Of a DNA stretch of 21,344 nucleotides, positions 9,062 to 16,540 are shown piece after piece. Position numbers and translations under genes: made by a program. The notes under the pieces were generated by a model. That model ran no database searches, had not been told where the DNA came from, and saw nothing but the letters and a program-made list of their open reading frames with translations. How positions within the stretch are numbered: position 1 is the stretch's first letter; each line of letters opens with the position of its first letter. Source of the DNA: Reticulitermes lucifugus (lineage: Eukaryota > Arthropoda > Insecta > Blattodea > Rhinotermitidae); contig JAKCWW010001677.1 in the NCBI GenBank assembly GCA_026260175.1, forward strand, positions 3,252-24,595. Reading direction: 5' to 3'.

Positions 9062-9310
9062 TGCCAAGTATGCTGGTCCAAACTGAGACTCGTGCTTTTG
9101 ATAACAGTATACGAGGACACGTATGTTATCTCCCTGTTGAATGCTGTATGCCAAGTTGCTGGTCCAAACTGAGACTCGTGCTTTTGATAACAGTATACGA
9201 GGACACGTATGTTATCTCCCTGTTGTATGCTGTATGCCAAGTATGCTGGTCCAAACTGAGACTCGTGCTTTTGATAACAGTATACGAGGACACGTATTTT
9301 ATCTCCCTGT
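9062..9310. repeat. Tandem repeat, 87-bp unit, about 2.9 copies, with an internal hairpin
   Basis: Unit starts TGCCAAG are at 9062, 9149 and 9235, giving periods of 87 and 86; copy 2 has lost one base (AAGTTGCTGG for AAGTATGCTGG). The copies are otherwise almost identical, so the array is recent. Each unit holds an imperfect hairpin: GATAACAGTATACG, loop AGGACA, CGTATGTTATC (9100-9130 in copy 1); copy 3 has CGTATTTTATC. Since 87 is a multiple of 3, frames on both strands stay open through parts of the array, which explains four overlapping frames of 67 to 94 codons here. They look like by-products, not genes. Confidence 0.92.
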
Positions 9311-10531
9311 CTATACATTTACAGAACACATGACATCACGTGCATTGCTACCTTCTGTTGCTTTATAGTAGTGTTGTTCTTTTGCATACGTACGACTATT
9401 TGCTGAAATCTTGTACGACAGCTACTGCGATTTTCAAACTAAACTAACACACTNCAGACACCACAGATTCGACACATTTAACACCACGTCCTGGAGGTAG
9501 CTACATTTTCCTGAATAAGATCGAAACACCATCGTCATAACTTTTGCACGTACGATCCATCTCAGTGTCATTCTTTCTCTTGTCGTTCTTCAACAAAACT
9601 GCAACAACATTACAGTCACATAGGAACGGTATCCCCTTCTGAGATGTCTTGTAGACCCACATTATAGTATGTATGTCAGATAATAGACAATTAAATGGAG
9701 ATAACCCAAACCTGAAATGAGAGCTAATTTCCGAAACGTCGTGTAGATTCAAATTAATTATACGTTGGATAATAACTAATAACTTGAAAACTGCAGCAGA
9801 GCAAAATAAAGACACAAAGAATACACTAAATATATCTCAGTGAATAACATCCAATATAGGAATACTTTCAAATAACCACATACAATTTTATCAAACACGA
9901 TGTCACCTTCTGCAAGCCGGTAGGCCCACAGCAGTCCCTGCTGAGTTTCGATTCTTACCTTATAAATCAACATTAGCACAAAGATTGTGGAAACAGATAA
10001 GGAATTAGACTTTGAGGTGACCGTTCCTGGCCTGCACTACAACAAAATGCAAGTTTGTCGTCGCGCACGTCCTTGAACTCATAAAAACTGAACAAATTAA
10101 AAACAAAGGCAGAAATAACAAGCCCCCAACACTATATGAACACCATATGTTGTATAGCTATGTGATAGCGGCGTTTGTCAGTAAGAAGACAGTCGTAGCA
10201 GATTTCATCATTTCGAGCAAAGTAGCAACGGTGTTTGTCAGCAAGAACAGAGGCACATCAATATCGTGTTTCAGTATGAACTTCCTGCAATTGGCATTAA
10301 GTATTCCAGGTCGAGGGATTTCCGTTGCTTTTTTAACATTTTGTTGTATTACATGCAGCCCACACAAACGACAAGGATATAACATTAAATGTAAGAAGCC
10401 GGGGCGGTTGGATCTATTGCAAGATGAGTTGTAGGTTAGGTTGATTTCTGACATTGTAGAATTTTGGTTCCAGAATAAAAATGAACAGTTCGTTTATAAG
10501 ATTCAAGTCTCATGGGGTATGATTCTGTGAA
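9311..10531. other. Long non-coding stretch with one ambiguous base
   Basis: Contains an N at 9454. Minus-strand frames at 9501-9815 and 9776-9979 (104 and 67 codons) and antisense frames at 10147-10434 (+) and 10158-10454 (-) have no family features I recognise. Around 10162-10190 and 10221-10250 a roughly 29-bp segment (GCGTTTGTCAGTAAGAA against GTGTTTGTCAGCAAGAA) is repeated 60 bp apart, a weak local duplication. Confidence 0.45.
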
Positions 10532-10650
10532 GATTGTAAACAGTTGCCAACGTTTCGGAAGAGCTTCCTGCCTCCCTCTTCACTCCTCTTGAAATACCCT
10601 GAAGACTGAGGCTGCGAACTCCTCCGAAAGGTCGGTAACTATTTCCAATC
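10532..10650. repeat. Inverted pair of hammerhead-like motifs, locus 1
   Basis: Two arms, 10532-10583 and 10598-10650, are diverged reverse complements: GATTGTAAACAGTTGCCAAC then GTTTCGGAAGAG against GATTGGAAATAGTTACCGAC then CTTTCGGAGGAG. Arm 2 on the plus strand reads CTGAAGA (10599-10605), a GAGG/CCTC helix, GAAAGGTCGGTA. It is flanked by GAAATA (10591-10596) and TATTTC (10640-10645), which pair perfectly as a possible stem I. Arm 1 on the minus strand reads GTGAAGA, GGGAG...CTTCC (5 pairs with one G-T) and GAAACGTTGGCA. Both follow the order CTGAnGA, stem II, GAAA, with defects in each. Homologous to locus 2 at 13286-13436. Confidence 0.6.
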
Positions 10651-12179
10651 ATGACATTCTGAAATTGGGTGAAAGGTAAGAGGGAAGGTCGTCTGTGTTA
10701 TATGAAGACTGACAGAGAGTTACGAGTTGGAGAGAACGCCTTGTTCTCTTTTTTACTGCCACGACATACATCTTGACTCATCTTGCGTTACTTAACGAGG
10801 ATTTTTTCTTTAATGTTGGAATTTGCTTCTTCCCTCAAAGATCATTGGGAGATAATAGTAAATAAGAACGGTGGAAATGTCGATTAAGAAGAATCAATAA
10901 ACTTTATGGTTAAATACAATCTGAATCTAGCTATTCCTTCCAACATTTGTGTCGAGATTTGTTACGTGGTCAGCTATTAAGGTAACAGACCTGTAGAGAT
11001 TTTCGCGGGAACGTGACTTATAGAAGCACTAGACAGAATGAAAGAAATAAATAAAGAAAGAAATTTATATCATGAGAAAACGAATTTGATGATCCGATGT
11101 CGTATTGTTTATACTTGCTCTTGGATCATATCTTAGCGATTCAAAAGTTTAGTGTTTGTTTGCTCTGAAATTCCCCAACCCATCATTACCAAAAATCATG
11201 ACTCAGTGAGATTCAGAGCTTCAGACACTACCCCTCTCATCTTACTCTTTTTGTTCTGCCTTCCTTTCATACCGTTATTTTGAAATATGATACTGCACTT
11301 TGCAATAACTGTCCTGAGTGCAGAATGTGGTAATGCTATCGAGGCTCAATGTTAGGTAAAGGCAAAAACTGTTTTATTACTTCTGGAAAACTACTTCTAC
11401 GAACATTACTGTGGTGCCTATAGTGACGTTACAAAGTATCGTTTGTAACTTCTACTGAAAAATTTATTAAATCAGTTACATGGTCTTCCAGCCCTACTGT
11501 CCAGACCTTCACATACCTATGTCGTAACTTCCATAAAATATGCCGTCCTATTCCTTGGTAAACAGCACGAGATGTCGCAGTAGACTGAGGTCTAGTAGTT
11601 GGCTTTACTTAGACCTAACATCACACAAACTCTTAAACCTGTTACGATTCATTTAAAGTTCGAGGGTAACTAACTAAACTTGACTTGCTAACGTCAAGGA
11701 GACAAGTCTTTATTAAGAATCTAACACTCTCTCAGATAGTCAAAAAGTTCCCTGCTTTTTATGTACCTCTAAGTTTTATTACAGTGTTCAGAAGAGCTCG
11801 CCGGTGTTCCCACTCTTGCATCACATGAATCAAGTCCAAAACCTCAAATTCTACTTCTTTAATATGCAGCCTAATTTTAATTATGTCCCCCACCTACTCA
11901 CAGGTTTTTATGTGTCATTTTTCCCTCAGATATTTCGAATGAAACTTTGCACACATTTTTCATGTACGCATTTCGTCATTCTTGTTACCCTAGCGCATCT
12001 TTCCGCATTCGACCACTCCAAAAATATTTGGTGAAAATCAGAGCAAACGTTATGAAGTTGGTTACATATAATTTTGTCAGTCCTCTTACTATACTGTCTC
12101 TATTACGGCCAAATATTCTGCCGAACATTTTACTCTAAAGATAAAATGATTACGATGAAAGCTTTGGTGTGCTTGATTT
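10651..12179. other. Long non-coding stretch
   Basis: About 1.5 kb without a recognised gene. It holds a perfect 7-bp hairpin AGAGAAC-GCCTT-GTTCTCT at 10731-10749 followed by T-rich sequence. Plus-strand frames at 11804-12034 and 11947-12138 overlap each other and show no motifs. Confidence 0.5.
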
Positions 12180-12201
12180 AGCTCCACGCCAGACTGGAGC
12201 T
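12180..12201. repeat. Short perfect inverted repeat
   Basis: AGCTCCA, 8-base loop, TGGAGCT. It is a small hairpin with no gene context. Confidence 0.5.
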
Positions 12202-12244
12202 GTACGTTTCCTAACCTCGGAACTAGATGTAAGCAATTGGCTAA

Positions 12245-12430
12245 TATTAAGCCCCGAGCGCTTAATCGTCAAGTCAATGGGCCCCGTGTTTATTAGGTAG
12301 GAGTATGGGTGCCTTCGAGAGTGGCCTGAATGTGGTGACGAAAAGAAGAATTTCTGTCTCTTCCGAAAATCGAACCCCTGCTTTCTGGTAGTCTAATCCT
12401 CTAGCCAGTCATTATACACACTAAGTCAAC
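12245..12430 (-). mobile_element. tRNA-derived SINE-like element, family B relative
   Basis: On the minus strand: GTGTATAATGACTGGCTAGA with the A-box-like part TAATGACTGGCTAGAGG near 12395-12411, then GCAGGGGTTCGATTTTCGGA (B box, near 12363-12382), then a body with GAGACAGAAATTCTTC and an end rich in GGGGCCC and CGCTCGGGGC. Layout and box spacing match the element at 8738-8935. No tail or target duplication was identified. Confidence 0.62.
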
Positions 12431-12552
12431 CCTGTTCTCAAACCACACGAGTAGCTTGAATCTGTGTTCTTATCCAAGGGTCTTAAATATCCACACAGAA
12501 ACAGTTAAAACTGAATTGGTTTTGTGACTTAGATTTTAACCGCGGAATGTTT

Positions 12553-12654
12553 AGACGGGAGACAGGAGACAGAAGACAGGAAAGAGGAAACAGTAGGCAA
12601 GACAGAAAACAGGAGACATAAGACAGAATACAGAAGACAAAAGATAGGAGACAG
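12553..12654 (+). repeat. AGACAG-type degenerate tandem array
   Basis: About 100 bases built from variants of AGACAGGA and AGACAGAA (GGGAGACAGGAGACAGAAGA and similar) with a period near 8. It is strongly purine-biased on the plus strand. A simple-sequence array with no visible function. Confidence 0.85.
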
Positions 12655-12847
12655 TATTTGGTGGTATATGTGTATGTGTTTACGTGATATCAGTAGGCGA
12701 GAAAAAACAGGCTGAAAAAAGCTGTGTTAGAATCACATTATGTTCTAAATCATATCCCTTATGCCTTCCTACGTACTGACAGCAGGTGTAACATTTTAAT
12801 ATTATTTTATTACAATGAAGGATATTACGAGGTTACGTGATTTATTA
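12655..12847. other. Non-coding spacer
   Basis: AT-rich; nothing recognised. Confidence 0.4.
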
Positions 12848-13086
12848 CCCAAGTTTTTATAGATTCCCGGGTTCAAACCCACTCTGGAAACCAGGTATCC
12901 TGGCGTAGGTTTCATGTGGATTTTAACTGTCTGTCCAGAGATAATCCAGATACTGTGTCACATTGCTATATAGCTGCTTCCATTTTCGTCCATTCCGATT
13001 AATTATTTACTGTTCACCCTGTCATTCAACAATCGGATACAACAGCTAAGGAAAGGGTCGTTAATAAACTTCAATAAATAAATAAT
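12848..13086 (+). mobile_element. tRNA-derived SINE, family C (5' truncated)
   Basis: Begins close to a good B box, CCCGGGTTCAAACCCACT (12867-12884). A body follows that I know from insect SINEs (AGGTTTCATGTGGATTTTAA, CTGTCTGTCCAGAG). The element ends in AATAAACTTCAATAAATAAATAA (last 20 or so bases before 13086), a typical SINE tail with a short AAAT repeat. The A box is missing or unrecognisable, so the copy probably starts within the tRNA-like head. Confidence 0.7.
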
Positions 13087-13224
13087 CCACACTGTCAGGA
13101 CATGTTTTGGTAGCCAAATGGTACGATTCTTCCAAGAACTTGTCAGATCCGTTTGAACAGACGACCGCAGTAATGAATACTTTACTAGAAATCAGACTAA
13201 TGAAAGGAATATTCGGTTCCTTAA

Positions 13225-13475
13225 ACATGATAATTCACATCAAAGCGTGTAACATGTTGAAGATTGTATTCTGGGATGTTCCGCCTGTCGACTAGGAAAT
13301 AGTTACGGACGTTTCGAAGTATCGTAGTGCCTTCTTCTTCACGGTCAAGTATATCTCCAATCTTCTTCGAGTGCCTGACCCTGAATATAAGGGACCAACG
13401 GTCCTTAAAATGCCGGTGACAATTCACCAGTCGACACAACGTAACATCGCAGAAGACCTGACTCTTCAGAAACAC
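13225..13475 (-). repeat. Dispersed repeat containing an inverted pair of hammerhead-like motifs, locus 2
   Basis: The 84-codon minus-strand frame, with SQVFCDVTLCRLVN and EEEGTTILRNVRNY, is one I recall as a very common by-product of a dispersed insect repeat, so I do not call it a gene. Inside, arm 1 (13286-13346) and arm 2 (13376-13436) are each 61 bases and diverged reverse complements sharing the ends TGTCGACT and GGTC. On the minus strand arm 1 reads GTGAAGA, one base, GAAG...CTTC (a perfect 4-bp stem II next to GAAA), then GAAACGTCCGTA. The plus-strand-oriented partner in arm 2 is more decayed (CCTGAATATAAGGGACC...CTTAAAATGCCGGTGAC). The hammerhead C of CTGA is G in arm 1. Confidence 0.65.
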
Positions 13476-14227
13476 CGCTCTTGTAACATCATGTCTCGTA
13501 TCTCACCAGCCGTCATTAAACGTTAAGGAGCTTCTAATGTAAACGTTATTAAAACAAAACGCTGTTTTTACGAATAAGGAGGTTACAGAATTGCAGGCTC
13601 TGTATAACCGCTTAGGGGCTGCTGTTGCATTTCGTTCCCGACTGAGAATAATAAGAACCGAATTAGCAACAAATAGGTAGAAGACAGCGTTTGTAGCGAC
13701 ACAAGTGGGCAAAACTGGAACTACTGAACTGGTGATTACTGCCAACGGTTGGTTCAAAATCTACAGAGGATTTAGCTAACGGCCGAGAGGGGAATGAGCT
13801 CAGCTCCGTAGTGGACTGAAGGACAATTCAACTTCACGTTCACGAGAATTGTCTACTGGTTAATGAATCCACTGACTATAATCACTGACGGCCGGCGACC
13901 ATGCATACCCACCCCTCCCCCTTCTATATAAATAAATATTAAAAACAACGCAAATAAATTTTAAGAGAAGAACATAACAATGAAAATGAAATTTAATAAA
14001 CACCGTCACTGTGGCAGACAAGTGTGACATGTTCGGAAAAGCCGGTAATACTGTTTATGGTTGTCAATATAAATAAGAGCCGAGTAAGTCAAGTTGTAGC
14101 CAGTGCATATCAAGTACTTTATAACAGCCAGAAGTATCTAATTAATATACAAAACAAATAATTTCGAAACCATTATATATGTGTGAAACGTCTGTGTTAT
14201 TGAAGAATACTGAGGCAGCAGAACAAC
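13476..14227. other. Non-coding stretch
   Basis: Contains an 8-bp perfect inverted repeat GACAATTC / GAATTGTC at 13822-13829 and 13846-13853, and a C-rich patch (13908-13922) before TATATAAATAAATATT. The 84-codon frame at 13503-13757 (-) has no recognisable motif. Confidence 0.45.
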
Positions 14228-14400
14228 AAATAGTCGCCAGCTTCTCACTTCGGAGGACCGGGTTCAATGCCAGAGTCATCCAGGTAGGAGCTTTTATAGA
14301 TGAAGTGGCACTGGAACAGGGGTTTCTCCAAGCAATTCAGTTATCACTCGAATAACGCTCCACGCTCGTACTTCATTTGCCCTTCACTGACGCTATATAG
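14228..14400 (+). mobile_element. tRNA-derived SINE, family D
   Basis: CTTCTCACTTCGGAGGACCG followed by GGTTCAATGCCAGAG gives a B box at 14260-14271. The body then reads GTGGCACTGGAACAGGGGTT, TCTCC and CGAATAACGCTCCACG, wording I know from dispersed insect SINEs. The A box is not clear, and the 3' end near 14400 fades into CA- and CC-rich sequence (14440-14475) without a definite tail. Confidence 0.62.
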
Positions 14401-14654
14401 CCTTAGCAACTGACAGCATCACTAAGTAAAACACTAAAATATCACCGCCAACACCGCCACAACCACCTCCACAGGATCAGCAGCAGCAACAGAACATCTG
14501 TAATTGTATTTACATATTTAGTTATATGTGGGTCATTTAGCGACGCTGCATTTAACTCCCGTTTTCATATGGCCCCCTTGAATATGAAACAGGAATGCTA
14601 CCCACTCAGTCGCACAGTCCAGTAGTAGCAATTTATTCAATTAAGTTTTTGTCA

Positions 14655-15971
14655 ACAGCAATAATAATAATAATAATAATAATAAATTAAATTTTTTGTT
14701 AGTTTACGTGCTTACTCAGCAGGCTATAGGCCAGTTCATAATAATAATAATGCAATTCAATTCTTTATTACTAACGTGCTGACGTAACAATCAAAATGTC
14801 AATTACAGTGACAGCACAGGAATATAACGGAAAATACATACCTGAACTAACCAAAAAAGTAACACATAAAAACCTTTAAACACAATAAGAACAATATTAA
14901 CACAACGAATTTGTAGGACTGATAATTAGCACAGTTTCTTTAACATATCGTTAGCGAAACAGACTTACCATTGAAAATACCAATTCCCCATACAGAACGA
15001 ACTTTAAACAAAGTAAAATCCCTGACATTTCTAATCGGCACAAGAAGGCAGTCTCCAAAATGGAAGGTCAGAATTTTGATCTATTTTAGGCATGAATTCA
15101 GAAAAGAGCGTCGAGGTAAAGCCTCCGAACACTTAAGGTATGAAATTTCATGTAGTTTAGAGCGTTCACATAGTTATATTGTCACTGCAAAAACGACGAC
15201 GGCAAGAGATGACAACATCCGCTGGATGCGCTCTAGTCTACTGGCATCAGCGGAAGTAATCGAATTCCTCGCAACGGGGGCATGTTCTAACTTAGGTCCA
15301 ACTAACGTGTAATATTGCATCAAAAGGCTCTTAGAGAAGAAAAGGAAAAGGTTACTGTCCGAATAAACCCCAACAACCTAATTGTCTCAGAAATTATCTG
15401 ATCAACACGACGGTGAAAACGCAGTTTGGAATAAACAAGCATTCCCAGATCTTTGATGGATTCAGTACGTGTATTTGAGGATTCATACAATTGGTACTCG
15501 AAGCCAAGAAAGTTGTTTTTACTAGAGAAGGAAATTACTGTGGTCTAATTAACGTTCAGCTTCATGAAGTTAGAAATGCACCATCCACGAACAGAATTTA
15601 TATCCGAATGAAGTAAAAAACTGTCATGAGGGTACTTTATTTCAGGAAATATTTTGATGTTATCAGCAAAGATAAGACTAATGGAAAATCTGACAATATT
15701 ACACAGGTAGTTACTTAAATTGTTGAAACGAAGTGGTCGACAACTGATCCTTGTGGCACACCACATAACACAGCATACCGTGGAGAAAGAGCTTTACAAC
15801 AACGGACAAGTAACTACGGAACCAGCAGACAGTTCACATTTCATGCGATACTAGGTCAAACGCGTTGCCGAAGTCAAAATAGATGGCATACACCTTACGC
15901 TGAGAACAAATCATCCGAGTAATAAAGACAAGACATGTAACAAGATTGGTAGGTGTAGCTTTAGAATTGGT
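14655..15971 (-). pseudogene. LINE reverse transcriptase, 3' part (Jockey/CR1-type), decayed
   Basis: Read on the minus strand from 15971 downward, the pieces are: a P-T-N-L-V block; an FDFGNAFDLV-like block carrying the first catalytic Asp; GVPQGSV (about 15742-15764); LIFADNIKIF (about 15650-15675), where the usual A-D-D is A-D-N; the run HSDINSVRGWCISNFMKLNV; NNFLGFEYQLYESS; DLGMLVYSKLRFHRRVDQII; IRLLGFIRTVTFSF; LVGPKLEHAPVARNSITSAD; LERIQRM; VPIRNVRDFTLFKVRS. These are collinear RT and post-RT thumb blocks of a Jockey/CR1-like LINE. Stops and frameshifts, and the lost second Asp (15659-15670), make it inactive. The 3' region has an AATAAAG signal near 14760 and ends in AT-rich trinucleotide repeats (14739-14751 and 14661-14685). 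Confidence 0.9.
14661..14685. repeat. (ATA/AAT)n microsatellite, likely LINE 3' tail
   Basis: About 25 bases of pure AAT-type trinucleotide repeat. On the LINE strand this is (ATT)n. A shorter (ATA)n run lies at 14739-14751, close to the AATAAA signal. Either run may be the true LINE tail. Confidence 0.85.
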
Positions 15972-15980
15972 AAATCCATG

Positions 15981-16234
15981 AACCGATCACGATGGCTGTG
16001 CGGTCTAAGGCGGTTTGCAGCCGCTCGATTCTTGGGATCGCGAGTTTAAATCCCGCTGAGGGCATGGAAGTTCGTCCTTTGTGTTTGTTGTGTGTTGTGT
16101 AGGTAGCGGCCTCTGCGACGGGCTGATCACTCCTTCAGAAAAATCCTACCGGGTGTCTGTGTCTAAGTGTGTGTGAACTGGAAACCTGAAAATAGGTGGT
16201 CTAGGACCGATTTTAGTTATAGCACAATAGGAAA
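15981..16234 (+). mobile_element. tRNA-derived SINE, family E, inserted in the LINE
   Basis: The head has both internal promoter boxes: A box in GATGGCTGTGCGGTCTAAGG (15991-16010) and B box in GCGAGTTTAAATCCCGC (16040-16056). The long variable region suggests a Leu/Ser-like tRNA ancestor. The body follows (GTGTTTGTTGTGTGTTGTGT; AGGTAGCGGCCTCTGCGACG; GGCTGATCACTCCTTCAG) and the 3' end runs into TAGGAAAA. It is flanked by a perfect 9-bp target-site duplication AAATCCATG at 15972-15980 and 16235-16243. The LINE reading frame is interrupted exactly there. It is probably full length. Confidence 0.92.
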
Positions 16235-16243
16235 AAATCCATG

Positions 16244-16540
16244 CTGAAAGACATTACGTTCAGATTTTAAACATTAAAAAACATTTCCATGATGACAAAT
16301 TCAAATGGTATTTTGGAAAAATGATTGAGAATAGAAATTGGTCTGTAATTGCTCACTGATACACTGTTTATGTTTTGAAAACTGACAACTGAGCTTGATT
16401 CCAAGTGGTAGGGAAATCAATACATTTATTAAAACCCCAGTATCAATGTGTATGTGAGACTGTAACCAGTAAGGCAACACATAAAATTAATATATTATAT
16501 AATTGCAGCCTTTAGAGTAACAGTGTGGAAAGCGGCCATA
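16244..16540 (-). pseudogene. LINE reverse transcriptase, 5' continuation beyond the SINE
   Basis: Minus-strand reading gives FNKCIDFPTTWNQAQLSVFK (about 16387-16450), then SNYRPISILNHFSKI (about 16311-16355), the standard RT motif N-Y-R-P-I-S, and F-x-x-x-G leading to Q-H-G-F at the SINE junction. These blocks are immediately upstream, in protein order, of those at 15971 and below, so this is the same LINE copy. Homology fades near 16540 around S-K-G-C. The 5' part (endonuclease, ORF1) is missing, so it is a 5'-truncated insertion. Frameshifts and stops are present. Confidence 0.85.

Noticed and set aside
9062-9310. CRISPR array
   Set aside because: Units are contiguous with no unique spacers, and the genome is eukaryotic.
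9034-9368. Repetitive protein frames over the 87-bp array on both strands
   Set aside because: Open because the unit length is a multiple of three; one copy has a 1-base deletion that breaks the frame, and both strands are open.
9454-9454. Ambiguous base N
   Set aside because: A base-call or assembly ambiguity, not biology.
9776-9979. Possible exon with RIETQQGLLWAYRLAEGDIVF
   Set aside because: An AAGGTAAG donor-like and a CAGCAG acceptor-like sequence are nearby on the minus strand but in the wrong order for this frame, and I recognise no protein family.
10162-10250. 60-bp spaced duplication (GCGTTTGTCAGTAAGAA type)
   Set aside because: Only two diverged segments of about 29 bp; too weak to call a tandem array.
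13221-13475. 84-codon frame with SQVFCDVTLCRLVN
   Set aside because: I recognise the wording as a by-product of a dispersed repeat often mis-annotated as a protein; the same DNA contains the inverted motif pair.
15988-16060. Functional tRNA gene
   Set aside because: A and B boxes are present, but the cloverleaf arms are degraded and the sequence continues into a SINE body and tail with a target-site duplication.
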